Assembly: GCF_022602565.1 (NCBI RefSeq)
Contig: NZ_JALBCV010000008.1
Location: forward strand, 1 to 64,000
Reading direction: 5' to 3'
DNA: 64,000 nucleotides
Source of the DNA: Rosenbergiella metrosideri
Lineage (GTDB): Bacteria > Pseudomonadota > Gammaproteobacteria > Enterobacterales > Enterobacteriaceae
The notes under the pieces were generated by a model that saw only the letters and a list, made by a program, of their open reading frames with translations, was not told the origin of the DNA and ran no database searches. Numbering within the stretch: the first letter of the stretch is position 1; each line of letters starts with the position of its first letter. Shown here in pieces: positions 32,434 to 41,193 of the stretch. Both the position numbers and the translations under genes were made by a program.

Positions 32434-33198
32434 TCAAACCGCGACGCGCATTCCGCCATCAACGAACAGCAGATGACCATTCACAAAGTCGGACGCTTTT
32501 GACGAGAGGAACACCGCGGCACCGATCAACTCTTCGGGATTCCCCCAGCGGGCGGCTGGGGTACGTTTGGTTAACCAATCGGTGAAGGCTTTATCGTCAA
32601 CTAAGGCCTGAGTCATCTCCGTCGCGAAATAGCCGGGAGCGATGCCATTAACCTGAATATTATAGCGCGCGAGCTCCACACACATTCCTCGTGTCAGCAT
32701 AGTGACCGCGCCCTTAGAGGCGGCATAAGGGGTGATGGTATCGCGCCCCAGTTCGCTCTGCATCGAGCCAATATTGATAATTTTTCCGGCTTGACGCTTG
32801 GCCATATAACGCGCGACCGTTTGTGACACTAAAAAGACGGCGGTTTGGTTTACCGCTATCACATCGTTCCAATCTTGTTCGGCGAATTCAAGAAAAGGGC
32901 GACGGCGTTGAATCCCAGCATTATTGATTAGGATATCGATTTGCCCCAGAGTCGATTCAATGTGCTCAATGGCCTCAACCACTTTTTGTGAATCCGTCAC
33001 ATCGAAGGCCACTGCATGAGCGGTATGGCCCAATGCACGGAGTTTGGCTGCCGCGCTCTCGGCTCCTGCCTGCTGTGTGGCGTTGATGATGACTTCCGCA
33101 CCCGCTTCCGCTAACCCTTTTGCCATAAGAAAGCCAATCCCACGCCCTGAACCGGTGATCAGTGCGCGTTTATCTGTTAGCGAGAAGAGTTGGCTCAT
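32434..33198 (-). CDS. idnO: gluconate 5-dehydrogenase / 5-keto-D-gluconate reductase, IdnO type (SDR)
   Basis: A classical short-chain dehydrogenase of 254 residues. The cofactor motif is ITGSGRGIGFL, followed by NNAG in ILINNAGIQRR. The catalytic Ser-Tyr-Lys set is in NIGSMQSELG and PYAASKGA. Similarity to E. coli IdnO extends over specific stretches such as FAEQDWNDVIAVNQTAVFLVSQ and KASDFVNGHLLFVDGGM. It should interconvert 5-ketogluconate and gluconate. No idnD, idnT or idnR gene is in the window, so it is an isolated member of that pathway here. Confidence 0.85.
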   Translation of the reverse strand: MSQLFSLTDKRALITGSGRGIGFLMAKGLAEAGAEVIINATQQAGAESAAAKLRALGHTAHAVAFDVTDSQKVVEAIEHIESTLGQIDILINNAGIQRRRPFLEFAEQDWNDVIAVNQTAVFLVSQTVARYMAKRQAGKIINIGSMQSELGRDTITPYAASKGAVTMLTRGMCVELARYNIQVNGIAPGYFATEMTQALVDDKAFTDWLTKRTPAARWGNPEELIGAAVFLSSKASDFVNGHLLFVDGGMRVAV

Positions 33199-33367
33199 GC
33201 AAGTTTTCCTTATTCATCATTAAGTAAAAGTTAAGTGAGGCTTATTTAGCGAAATTAGTGTCGCTGTTAATGTGATATATATCACTCTTTTTCTATTTTA
33301 CAAATTGATGATACGCAAAGCGTGCGCTGGGTAAGCTTTCTCGAGCACGATTACGGAAAACATTCGG

Positions 33368-34660
33368 TTAAGGCAGGTTCCCCATTTCAAGATAGCGCTG
33401 CATCTCCGCCTGCGGCACCATACTGCCTCCCGTGGCCCAGACCAGATGCGTCGCATGGCTAAGTCTCGACGCCTCGTTACCTATCCATAATGGGCCTTGC
33501 ATACCGGCTAAGGCCGAAGGCTCGAGTTGAATATTTTCGCTGTGATGGAGCAGCAGTTGTAAGTCTGAGAGCCGTTGATCGCTTAGTGTATAACAGCCAT
33601 CGATCAGCGATGCCATCGCCCGTCCGACAAATCCTGATGCACGACCGACCGCCAAACCATCGGCAATGGTATGGTTATCAAGTCCAATATCCTGAACCGA
33701 GATAGCCTCGTGGTAGCCGGTACTTAGCCCTAACAGCATACAGGGAGAGTGTGTCGGCTCAGCAAAATAACAGCGTACGGCATCGCCAAAGGCAAGTTTA
33801 AGCCCAAAGGCTACCCCTCCCGGCCCGCCACCTACACCACAGGGTAGATATACACAGAGTGGATGCTGCGGATCGACGGAAATTCCCAGTTCCGCTAATT
33901 GCGCGGGTAGACGCAAACCCGCGACGGCATATCCGAGGAATAGGGTAGAGGAATGTTCATCATCGATAAAAAAGCAGTGGGGATCGTTTGCCGCCGTTTG
34001 TCGGCCCTGTTCCACGGCGACGCTATAATCATTTTGGTGTTCGATAACCGTTACTTGGTGGTCTCTCAGTCGCTGTTTTTTCCACTCTCGGGCATCGGAT
34101 GACATATGCACAATTACTTGAAAGCCTAATGTCGCACCCATTATCCCAATCGATAATCCAAGATTCCCTGTCGAGCCGACCGCAATTTTATAGCGACCAA
34201 ACAATTGCCGGAAGTAGGGGGTGAGCAGCTGGCGGTAATCGTCCTGTTCGCTAAACTCTCCTGACGCCAGCGCCAGTTTTTCTGCCAACATCAGCACTTC
34301 GTAAATCCCTCCCCGAGCTTTAATCGAACCGGAGATCGGTAGGTGACTATCTTTCTTTAGCCAGAGTTTACCGTGTAAGGGGCCTTGTTGTGCTAAAGCG
34401 TGCTGCATGGCGGGGATGTCGACAATTTCTGATTCGATAATTCCGCCACGCGCGCGGCTTTCGGGAAAGGCTTCGGCGATCAAGGGCGCAAAGCGCTGCA
34501 GGCGCTCGGCCGCATCCTGAACGTCCGTTAAGGTGAATCCCACGCGCGTTAACCCCTCACTGGCAGGGAGGCAGTGTGGATTCGGCCAAAATAAAGGGGT
34601 CTTGGTCGAGAGTTGCTGAACAATCTTATTGTTATTAAGCGCGGGAAATTTATCCGTCAT
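33368..34660 (-). CDS. dsdA: D-serine dehydratase (deaminase) DsdA
   Basis: A PLP-dependent fold-II enzyme of 430 residues from the ATG at 34660 (a GTG at 34672 is possible). The PLP lysine lies in [13 protein letters not shown]. The phosphate loop is [13 protein letters not shown] and a further conserved glycine loop is [16 protein letters not shown]. It converts D-serine to pyruvate and ammonia. In E. coli it is activated by the divergent LysR protein DsdC; the dsdC here is a pseudogene, so regulation must differ or be lost. The permease dsdX is absent from the window. Confidence 0.94.
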   Translation of the reverse strand: MTDKFPALNNNKIVQQLSTKTPLFWPNPHCLPASEGLTRVGFTLTDVQDAAERLQRFAPLIAEAFPESRARGGIIESEIVDIPAMQHALAQQGPLHGKLWLKKDSHLPISGSIKARGGIYEVLMLAEKLALASGEFSEQDDYRQLLTPYFRQLFGRYKIAVGSTGNLGLSIGIMGATLGFQVIVHMSSDAREWKKQRLRDHQVTVIEHQNDYSVAVEQGRQTAANDPHCFFIDDEHSSTLFLGYAVAGLRLPAQLAELGISVDPQHPLCVYLPCGVGGGPGGVAFGLKLAFGDAVRCYFAEPTHSPCMLLGLSTGYHEAISVQDIGLDNHTIADGLAVGRASGFVGRAMASLIDGCYTLSDQRLSDLQLLLHHSENIQLEPSALAGMQGPLWIGNEASRLSHATHLVWATGGSMVPQAEMQRYLEMGNLP

Positions 34661-34852
34661 AGTTTTATCCACTTAGTCTATACCCAGAATTAATAGGGCG
34701 TGATCACTCACCGTTAAGCGGCAGCATACTGTTGCAACCGATACGCTGACAAGTGATCGCTTTTCAGCTTGGGCTGAGGGCACATCATGTGAACCTGTTG
34801 TGAATTTATTGCATTATGCCTGCCTAGAGCGTGGGTCATAGCAAACCGAGGC

Positions 34853-35606
34853 GTTAATGATGAGGGTAATATTCTAAACAGTTTTCAAGCAGGGCAGCTT
34901 AACCGCTTACAAACCTTCACCAAAAGGTTCTATTGCCTTAGCCGCACGAATACTCTGCTTAACAGCCAGCGCCGTCAGCCACCGTATCCGCCATTTGGAG
35001 CGAGAGCTCAATATACCGCTCTTTATGCGTCTGCACCGTAAAATCATTTTACCGGCCGAGGGGGCACGTCTCTTTCAGAAAATCACGCTCTCTTTCGATT
35101 TACTGAGTAAAGAGCTGCTCGATCTTAAGCATCAAGGCGTCGTCGGTCGGTTAAACCTTTATAGTCGGCCCTCATTTGCTCAGGCATGGCTTGCCCCCCG
35201 ATTAGCGGATTTTTTAGATCGTTATCCCGGTATCGACGTCTGCCTCTCAACGGGCAATGATTAGATCCAACTGAACGAGCTTGGGGTAGATATTGCCATC
35301 AACATCGGTCATCTTAGCCTGCCGGGACTTACCTGTACGCCGTTGATGAACGAATCCATCACGCCGGTCTGCTCATCTCTATTGTGATCAGATGGCGTTA
35401 GCCGTTACCACCGTATTTCATCATGGTGGCGTTACCATGGGGCGAATGCGGTTGCTTGAAGAGAAACTTCAGTCTGGCAGCTTGGTGGCACCCTTTCCCG
35501 ATAAAATCTTGGCCCCTATGGCTATGCGTTATATACGCAGCAGGGCACCCATTAGCCTAAAGTCCAACTGTTTATGGCGTGGATAGCTGAGCAGGCGGGG
35601 GAGTAG
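34853..35606 (+). pseudogene. dsdC: decayed dsdC, LysR activator of D-serine catabolism
   Basis: Fragments in different frames align in order to E. coli DsdC. First FQAGQLNRLQTF, then after a small deletion SIALAARILCLTASAVSHRIRHLERELNIPLF. This continues in frame to RPSFAQAWLAPRLADFLDRYPGIDVCLSTGND, where a TAG stop (35262-35264) interrupts it. IQLNELGVDIAINIG and SITPVCS follow. Roughly 60-70 residues are then missing before DQMALAVTT...GRMRLLEEKLQSGSLVAPF. A last fragment (PKVQLFMAWIAEQ) ends at a TAG at 35604-35606. It lies divergent from dsdA, the normal dsdC position. Confidence 0.85.
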
Positions 35607-35754
35607 GAAATAACGGTCGTAACGCCCGACTTATCGCCGCCAACTAAGTTATTCGGGTGTTTCTTGTCATACATCACTCTTCAGTAATACTTTTCTTGCA
35701 GCGACACATAACTTCTCTTAAGCTGCCAAATTATAGAAAAACGCTTTCTCTTCG

Positions 35755-35810
35755 CCTTGGAGTGCTGAGGTTATCAGGCTGAGAAATACCCGTAATTTAT
35801 GAGTTGTGGT
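35755..35810 (+). promoter_or_regulatory. partial TPP-riboswitch-like sequence
   Basis: The stretch holds a GCTGA...TCAGGC stem and the TPP-aptamer sequence GGCTGAGAAATACCCGTA. Twenty-one bases (35774-35794) are identical to the intact riboswitch at 37097-37117. The pyrophosphate-binding half (CTGGATAATGCCAGCGTAGG in the intact copy) is missing and the outer P2 pairing is poor, so it should not bind TPP. It sits upstream of the AT-rich lipoprotein gene. Either a relic of a second thi leader or a duplication made when the lipoprotein segment entered. Confidence 0.6.
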
Positions 35811-35939
35811 ACCGATTTATAAATTTAGGATTCGATAACTATTCTAAAGTTATCCCCTGACTGCCTTCGCAGAAGGAATCTAAAAACATTCTTGGCATAA
35901 TTCAATAACGATAAGTTAAGTTATAAGATGGTATCTACT

Positions 35940-36704
35940 ATGGAAAAAGTAAAATTGAGAAATATTAACGGATTATTACTAAGTACTTTTGGATGTATTT
36001 TGTTAAGTGCTTGCGCAAATACCCCTTCACCGCCAAGAACCAAGATTGTCGATACAAGAACAATAGATTTTGATAATTCTTCTAGAATTACTGTACTCAC
36101 GCAGAATGCTATAAACGGTGACGTGGTTGAGGATACTGATAACACATTAAATGTTGTCTCTAAAACAGATACCGCAACACTTGTAGGTTTAAAAACGTTA
36201 CAGATTGCAGCTACGCTGCTTGGCGGTGGAAGTTCCAATACTGATGGATTTAGCAAAGAACAGTTAAAAGGTAACTTTATTCCTAGTGTTAAAAATAAAA
36301 CAATGGATTATTTGAACCCTGAGCTGGATACAATGCTAAAAGGTATGAACACCTACACAGGAAAGGAGGCTAAAGTTACCGTTCAACCTTACAAGTTTAA
36401 GCTTATCTATGAAAGTTTAGCAAACAATAATTATGAATTTAAGTATTCAACCACAATAAGCGTCGGGGACTTTTACCAAGTTTGCTCAAGCAGTGATCTA
36501 CTCTCCTCTGAGCGAATTAAGCCGATTGATGAATGGGAGAAAAATAATTACGAGCTAACCCAAGTAACCACTAGAAAAATCATAAAAAATTGCTTTGAAA
36601 AAATCAATCAAGCGGAAAATAAAGCAAAGCTACAAAATGCTTTATTAAAATCCACACTCAACGACCATAAAGAAAACATGCTCAACGTAAGTACTTCCGG
36701 TTAA
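35940..36704 (+). CDS. uncharacterised lipoprotein (254 aa)
   Basis: The N-terminus is a lipoprotein signal: basic MEKVKLRN, hydrophobic GLLLSTFGCILL, lipobox LSAC. An in-frame ATG at 35928 would add four residues. The mature protein is rich in Asn, Lys, Thr and Ser, with a Gly-rich ATLLGGGSS stretch, two C-terminal-half cysteines (QVCSSS, KNCFEK) and a Lys-rich helical C-terminus. I do not recognise a family. Base composition is markedly more AT-rich than the core genes. It is flanked by the dsdC pseudogene and by two TPP-aptamer repeats, which suggests recent acquisition. Confidence 0.75.
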   Translation: MEKVKLRNINGLLLSTFGCILLSACANTPSPPRTKIVDTRTIDFDNSSRITVLTQNAINGDVVEDTDNTLNVVSKTDTATLVGLKTLQIAATLLGGGSSNTDGFSKEQLKGNFIPSVKNKTMDYLNPELDTMLKGMNTYTGKEAKVTVQPYKFKLIYESLANNNYEFKYSTTISVGDFYQVCSSSDLLSSERIKPIDEWEKNNYELTQVTTRKIIKNCFEKINQAENKAKLQNALLKSTLNDHKENMLNVSTSG

Positions 36705-37076
36705 CGCTAAAACATATCTGTTGATGACTTGACATAAAAAAAGAGCTTTTATGTAGTGGTAGGCGCTTAGATTAACACGTAGAAACCTTTTTTATGAGAC
36801 TTGGCGCAATTCCTCGCCTACTGATATTGATTCTGTCTTCGACACCAGAAAGCGGTGGATGACGCCAATTCATTATTCTGAATGTTTGGCTAAAATATAA
36901 TTTTCCAGAGGTTTTATCTGCACTCTAGGCGCTATTTGAGTGGTATTGATGAAGGCAGAGGGTAAGGGTTGAGTGGTAAGTGAGAAAATAGGCGAAGTAG
37001 CATTACCTCGCTGACGCACTTGCGACGCAAAGCAATTTCCTCTACTCTGCCAAATCTAAGAAGATACAATCTTCAT
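36705..37076. other. gene-less 372-bp spacer before the thi riboswitch
   Basis: It contains an AAAAAAAGAGCTTTT element near 36735-36750 that may end the lipoprotein transcript, and presumably the promoter of the thiMD leader. No ORF with a credible start, repeat array or RNA gene is visible. Confidence 0.55.
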
Positions 37077-37152
37077 GACTCGGGGTGCCTACTTACTCAG
37101 GCTGAGAAATACCCGTATTACCTGAACTGGATAATGCCAGCGTAGGAAAGTC
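37077..37152 (+). promoter_or_regulatory. TPP riboswitch (THI element) of thiMD
   Basis: All conserved parts of the aptamer are present in order: the P1 strand GACT, CGGGGTGCC, CTCAGGCTGAGAAATACCCG, ACCTGAACTGG, ATAATGCCAGCGTAGG and the closing AGTC. It matches the E. coli thiM element closely. The 46 bases that follow include an ACCGCCGGT palindrome just before the thiM GGGAG. This suggests that TPP binding closes the ribosome-binding site, as in E. coli thiM. Confidence 0.95.
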
Positions 37153-37198
37153 ACTCGCCTCATTAGGGGCTGTCTTTCTACCGCCGGTGGGAGACAAT

Positions 37199-37993
37199 AT
37201 GCCCACAGATACCGTTATATCCGAGCTTGATGCAGCGATGGCCCAACAGGCTATCGCTCAGCTTGCCGACCATCCGCCGCTTATTCACTGTATCACTAAC
37301 ACTGTTGTGCAGAACTTCACCGCCAATCTATTGCTTGCGGCTGGGGCGATACCGGCAATTATTATCGACCCGAGTGAATGCCAAGAATTTGCATCAATCG
37401 CCGATGGGCTGTTAGTGAATGTCGGTACCCTGCACCACGAACACTGTCCCACTTATTACCATGCCGCGGAAAATGCTAACCGTTTTGCTAAGCCATGGGT
37501 ACTGGATCCGGTGGCTGTCGGCGGTTTGACCCTGCGGACTGAATTTTGTCGCAAACTGCTGTCATTGAATCCGAGTGTGATTCGCGGTAACGCTTCAGAA
37601 ATCAGCGTATTAGCGGGTGAAACGACTGGCGGACGAGGACCTGAAACGCAACTGAGGGCCGAGCAAGCACTCGATGCCGCGCGAAAACTGGCGAAGACGA
37701 TTGAGGGCATCGTCGTGGTCACCGGAGAAGTGGACCTGATCACTGATGGTGAGAAAACCCTTAAGGTCTCGGGAGGTTCAGTGTTAGCCACTCGGGTGAC
37801 GGGGACCGGTTGTGCGTTGTCGGCACTTTGTGCGGCCTTCGCCTCGCTAGCGGGCGATAGGCTGAGCAACGTGGCGAGTGCATGTTGGATGCTCTCTCGT
37901 GCGGCAGAATTCGCTGCGCGGCAGGCCGCGGGGCCCGGAACCTTCGCGCTGCATTTACTCGATGGTCTTGCCCAGCAGCGGGAGGCGAAATGA
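37199..37993 (+). CDS. thiM: hydroxyethylthiazole kinase ThiM
   Basis: Start at the ATG at 37199 after TGGGAG; an in-frame GTG at 37187 is unlikely. 264 aa. Family motifs are HCITNTVVQNFTANLLLA, PWVLDPVAVG, IRGNASEISVLAG and VTGTGCALSALCAAF (ATP/metal site). It phosphorylates 4-methyl-5-hydroxyethylthiazole for thiamine salvage. It overlaps thiD by four bases (ATGA). It is controlled by the TPP riboswitch immediately upstream. Confidence 0.96.
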   Translation: MPTDTVISELDAAMAQQAIAQLADHPPLIHCITNTVVQNFTANLLLAAGAIPAIIIDPSECQEFASIADGLLVNVGTLHHEHCPTYYHAAENANRFAKPWVLDPVAVGGLTLRTEFCRKLLSLNPSVIRGNASEISVLAGETTGGRGPETQLRAEQALDAARKLAKTIEGIVVVTGEVDLITDGEKTLKVSGGSVLATRVTGTGCALSALCAAFASLAGDRLSNVASACWMLSRAAEFAARQAAGPGTFALHLLDGLAQQREAK

Positions 37994-38808
37994 GTCCCTA
38001 TAATATTTTAACCATTGCCGGAACCGACCCCTCGGGTGGTGCGGGTATCCATGCCGATTTAAAAACCTTTAGTGCATTGGGGGGTTATGGTGCGAGTGTC
38101 ATCACTGCCTTAGTTGCGCAAAACACCTGCGGTGTGCAAGGTATATTCCCTATTACTGCCGAGTTTGTCCGCCAGCAATTAGACTCGGTCTTGACCGATC
38201 TGGATATTGCCAGCGTGAAAATGGGGATGTTACATCACCAAGGTATTACCGAGCAGGTGGCCGCAGGCTTGCAGCACTCATCAATTCCTTGGCGGGTCTT
38301 GGATACAGTGATGCTGGCAAAAAGTGGCGATCCCTTGTTAGATCCTGAAGCGATACGCTGCCTGCGTGAGGTCCTGATCCCCGAGGTGTCGATCATTACC
38401 CCGAATATTCCTGAGGCTGCCGCGTTACTCGATTGTCAACCTGCCGAAAATGAGGCACAGATGCGTGAGCAGGGCGAAAAACTGCTTACCTTAGGTTGTG
38501 AAGCAGTGTTGATGAAAGGCGGTCATCTACAGACGGTTGAAAGCCCTGATTGGCTAATAACGACCACCGGTGAGCAGCGTTTTAGCCAACCAAGAATTGC
38601 GACTCATAATACCCATGGAACAGGCTGTACATTGTCGGCTGCACTGGCGGCCCTACGCCCGCATTTTACGGACTGGGCGCAGACGACTTGGCAAGCAAAA
38701 CAGTGGTTGCAAGGGGCGATTGCTCATGCCGATGAGTTAAATGTTGGACAGGGCCATGGCCCCGTCCACCATTTTTACCAACAGTGGCCCGTCAGTTTAC
38801 CCCAATAG
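37990..38808 (+). CDS. thiD: HMP/HMP-P kinase ThiD
   Basis: Start at the ATG overlapping the thiM stop (MSPYNILTIAGTDPSGGAGIHADLKTF), giving 272 aa. It is a ribokinase-fold enzyme with SVKMGMLHH, ITPNIPEAAALL and the HNTHGTGCTLSAALAA phosphate-binding motif. It carries out both phosphorylations of hydroxymethylpyrimidine for thiamine synthesis. Its last 12 bases overlap the 3' end of the convergent yegS gene. Confidence 0.96.
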   Translation: MSPYNILTIAGTDPSGGAGIHADLKTFSALGGYGASVITALVAQNTCGVQGIFPITAEFVRQQLDSVLTDLDIASVKMGMLHHQGITEQVAAGLQHSSIPWRVLDTVMLAKSGDPLLDPEAIRCLREVLIPEVSIITPNIPEAAALLDCQPAENEAQMREQGEKLLTLGCEAVLMKGGHLQTVESPDWLITTTGEQRFSQPRIATHNTHGTGCTLSAALAALRPHFTDWAQTTWQAKQWLQGAIAHADELNVGQGHGPVHHFYQQWPVSLPQ

Positions 38809-39687
38809 GCCACAGATAGCGGGCAGACGAAAACGGATCGCTTCACCTAAGACTTTAAAGTGGAAGTGCGTGCCACTTTGCGGTTCGCCATCCAAGTTAA
38901 AGGTCATGGTATGTTCGCTGGTCAGGGTAAATTCACTGGCGCGTTGGTTGATGATATTAGGATTTTCATCATCACGGGTCAGTGAGTGTAGCAGGGAAGG
39001 GAACAGCTCCTGCGCTGTGATGACGGTCAAGGCCAGCTGTTGATCGTTGATCAAGGCCGTTGGACAGAGTCGCTGCCCACCGCCTGCCATGCGGCCATTA
39101 CCTACCGCAATCACCAAGGCATCGCCTTGCCATTGCCATTGTTCACTGGCAAGGGTGCAGTGATCTGGCTTCAAACGGTCCATCCGTAACAGTCCATGCA
39201 GGAAATAGGATGCCCCGCCAAGGGCCGACTTCAATTTTTCTGGCGTCTCGGTGGTAATTCGCGTTCCAAAACCGCCCGTCGCCATATTGATAAAATAGTG
39301 CTGTTGATTGACACAGGCAAGGTCGATAGGCTGCGCCGTGGCGGTCAGCGCTAACCTTAAGGCTGCTTCAATCTCCTGTGGTATGCCGATACTGGTGGCA
39401 AAGTCGTTTGCTGTGCCCAACGGTAATACTGCCAGGGGTGGACGTTGGGCCGCCGAGAAACGCATAAGGCTATTGACTGCCTCGTTCAAGCTACCATCGC
39501 CGCCGCCGATAATCAGGGTTGAACACTTAGCTTCAATGGCCTCGGTGATAAAACGGTGACAGTCACCAAACTCCCAGGTCACTCTGACTTCTAGGCGTCT
39601 TCCTTCCTCCCGTAGGAGAGTGACAGCGTCACGAATAGTCGGGTCACTGGCTTTTTTGCCGTGTAAAATCAGAAACGCTGAACCCAT
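38797..39687 (-). CDS. yegS: lipid kinase YegS
   Basis: A diacylglycerol-kinase-like (DAGK_cat) protein of 296 residues. It has GGGDGSLNEAVNSL and LPLGTANDFATSIGIP for nucleotide binding, then GGFGTRITTETPEKLK and a C-terminal FNLDGEPQSG. E. coli YegS phosphorylates phosphatidylglycerol in vitro; the physiological substrate is unclear. It is convergent with thiD (12-bp overlap) and 33 bases downstream of trhP. Confidence 0.94.
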   Translation of the reverse strand: MGSAFLILHGKKASDPTIRDAVTLLREEGRRLEVRVTWEFGDCHRFITEAIEAKCSTLIIGGGDGSLNEAVNSLMRFSAAQRPPLAVLPLGTANDFATSIGIPQEIEAALRLALTATAQPIDLACVNQQHYFINMATGGFGTRITTETPEKLKSALGGASYFLHGLLRMDRLKPDHCTLASEQWQWQGDALVIAVGNGRMAGGGQRLCPTALINDQQLALTVITAQELFPSLLHSLTRDDENPNIINQRASEFTLTSEHTMTFNLDGEPQSGTHFHFKVLGEAIRFRLPAICGLLG

Positions 39688-39720
39688 GTTTTATCCCTTC
39701 ACTTAATAACATTGGCTCCT

Positions 39721-41085
39721 TTATACCATACCTGCGCCTTGAGTGTTGCAATGGGGCGCTTGGGTGGTCTGCCCCTTTTCCAAATGGCGAACGAGTAGCG
39801 CGTAGCCAAGCTCGGTATTGGCGGGGATTGGGATCCACACGCGGTAACCATCACCTGGGGCCACGGTGATGGGCCTACGCTGTTTATCGTGCAGGGTATC
39901 GAGAATAAATGAGAAATTACCGCTGGGGGTCATCACTTCTAGGTGGTCACCACACTGGAATTTATTTTTAACAATCACCTCGGCGAAGCCTTGGTCTTGG
40001 GCTTGACTGAATTCGCCGACAAATTGCTGCCGATCAGAAACAGAGTACCCCTGCTGAATATTTTGATAGCTATCATGGGTATGGCGGCGTAAAAATCCTT
40101 CGGTATACCCGCGGTGGGCTAATCCCTCCAAGGTGGTAAGTAACGAGGGATCGAAAGGTTTTCCGGCTTGTGCATCATCAATGGCCTTACGATAGACTTG
40201 TGCGGTGCGGGCGCAGTAGTAGAAAGACTTGGTTCGTCCTTCAATCTTTAATGAGTGGATGCCCATTTCGACTAAGCGGGGAACGTGCTCTACGGCCCGT
40301 AAGTCCTTGGAATTCATGATATAGGTGCCATGCTCGTCCTCGGTCGCACTCATCGGTTCGTCAGGACGCATTTTATCCGTCAATAATAGCGCTTGCGCGG
40401 TGGTGGGCCCAAGACCAAGCGTTGGAGCGGCGGCTTTACTCTCTACTATATGGCCAAGATCGTCCTGCTGAGCGGGGGTAACCTTATAGTCCCAACGACA
40501 GGCATTGGTGCAGGTTCCCTGATTGGGGTCGCGTTTGTTGAGATAGCCTGAAAGTAAACAGCGGCCAGAGTAGGCCATACAGAGCGCACCATGTACGAAA
40601 ACTTCGAGTTCCATCTCGGGGACTTGCTGGCGGATCTCACTGATCTCTTCCAATGACAGTTCCCGTGACAGGATAACGCGACGAATGCCTTGTGTTTGCC
40701 AAAACTTAACGGTAGCCCAATTTACCGCATTGGCTTGAACAGAAAGGTGGAGGGGAAGGCTAGGGAAATGTTCACGCACCAGCATGATCAGCCCAGGATC
40801 AGACATAATGAGTGCATCGGGTTGTAGGGCAACAATCGGCGTTAGGTCGCGGATAAAAGTCTTGAGCTTAGCGTTATGCGGCGCAATATTACTGACAACA
40901 TAGAATTTCTTACCGAGCTGGTGGGCCTCTTGGATCCCTATGGCGAGATTCTCAAGCGTGAATTCATTATTTCTGACGCGCAGACTGTAGCGCGGTTGTC
41001 CCGCATAAACGGCATCAGCGCCATAGGCAAAGGCATAGCGCATATTTTTCAACGAACCCGCAGGAGAGAGTAATTCTGTTGTCAT
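39721..41085 (-). CDS. trhP: tRNA hydroxylation protein TrhP (YegQ), peptidase U32 family
   Basis: Start at the ATG at 41085 (MTTELLSPAGSLKNMRYAFAYGADAVYAGQ), giving 454 aa. U32 hallmarks are LSVQANAVNWATVKFW, VFVHGALCMAYSGRCLLSGYLNKRDPNQGTCTNAC (cluster-forming cysteines) and KIEGRTKSFYYCARTAQVYR. TrhP takes part in prephenate-dependent 5-hydroxylation of U34 in tRNAs. It was formerly annotated as a protease. The C-terminal domain ends GYALLVRHLEKGQTTQ. Confidence 0.94.
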   Translation of the reverse strand: MTTELLSPAGSLKNMRYAFAYGADAVYAGQPRYSLRVRNNEFTLENLAIGIQEAHQLGKKFYVVSNIAPHNAKLKTFIRDLTPIVALQPDALIMSDPGLIMLVREHFPSLPLHLSVQANAVNWATVKFWQTQGIRRVILSRELSLEEISEIRQQVPEMELEVFVHGALCMAYSGRCLLSGYLNKRDPNQGTCTNACRWDYKVTPAQQDDLGHIVESKAAAPTLGLGPTTAQALLLTDKMRPDEPMSATEDEHGTYIMNSKDLRAVEHVPRLVEMGIHSLKIEGRTKSFYYCARTAQVYRKAIDDAQAGKPFDPSLLTTLEGLAHRGYTEGFLRRHTHDSYQNIQQGYSVSDRQQFVGEFSQAQDQGFAEVIVKNKFQCGDHLEVMTPSGNFSFILDTLHDKQRRPITVAPGDGYRVWIPIPANTELGYALLVRHLEKGQTTQAPHCNTQGAGMV

Positions 41086-41193
41086 GATCAACCCCATACT
41101 AAAGCAGGGTTAATGGTAACCCTGTAAAAAGTAGGGGATTGTACGACCCGTCCTGTAGTCCAACAACTGTTAACTTTTATTGAATTGATCTGA

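Noticed and set aside
39688..39720. CyaR-type small RNA near trhP (yegQ)
   Set aside because: The 33-base gap to yegS has no room for it and no matching sequence.
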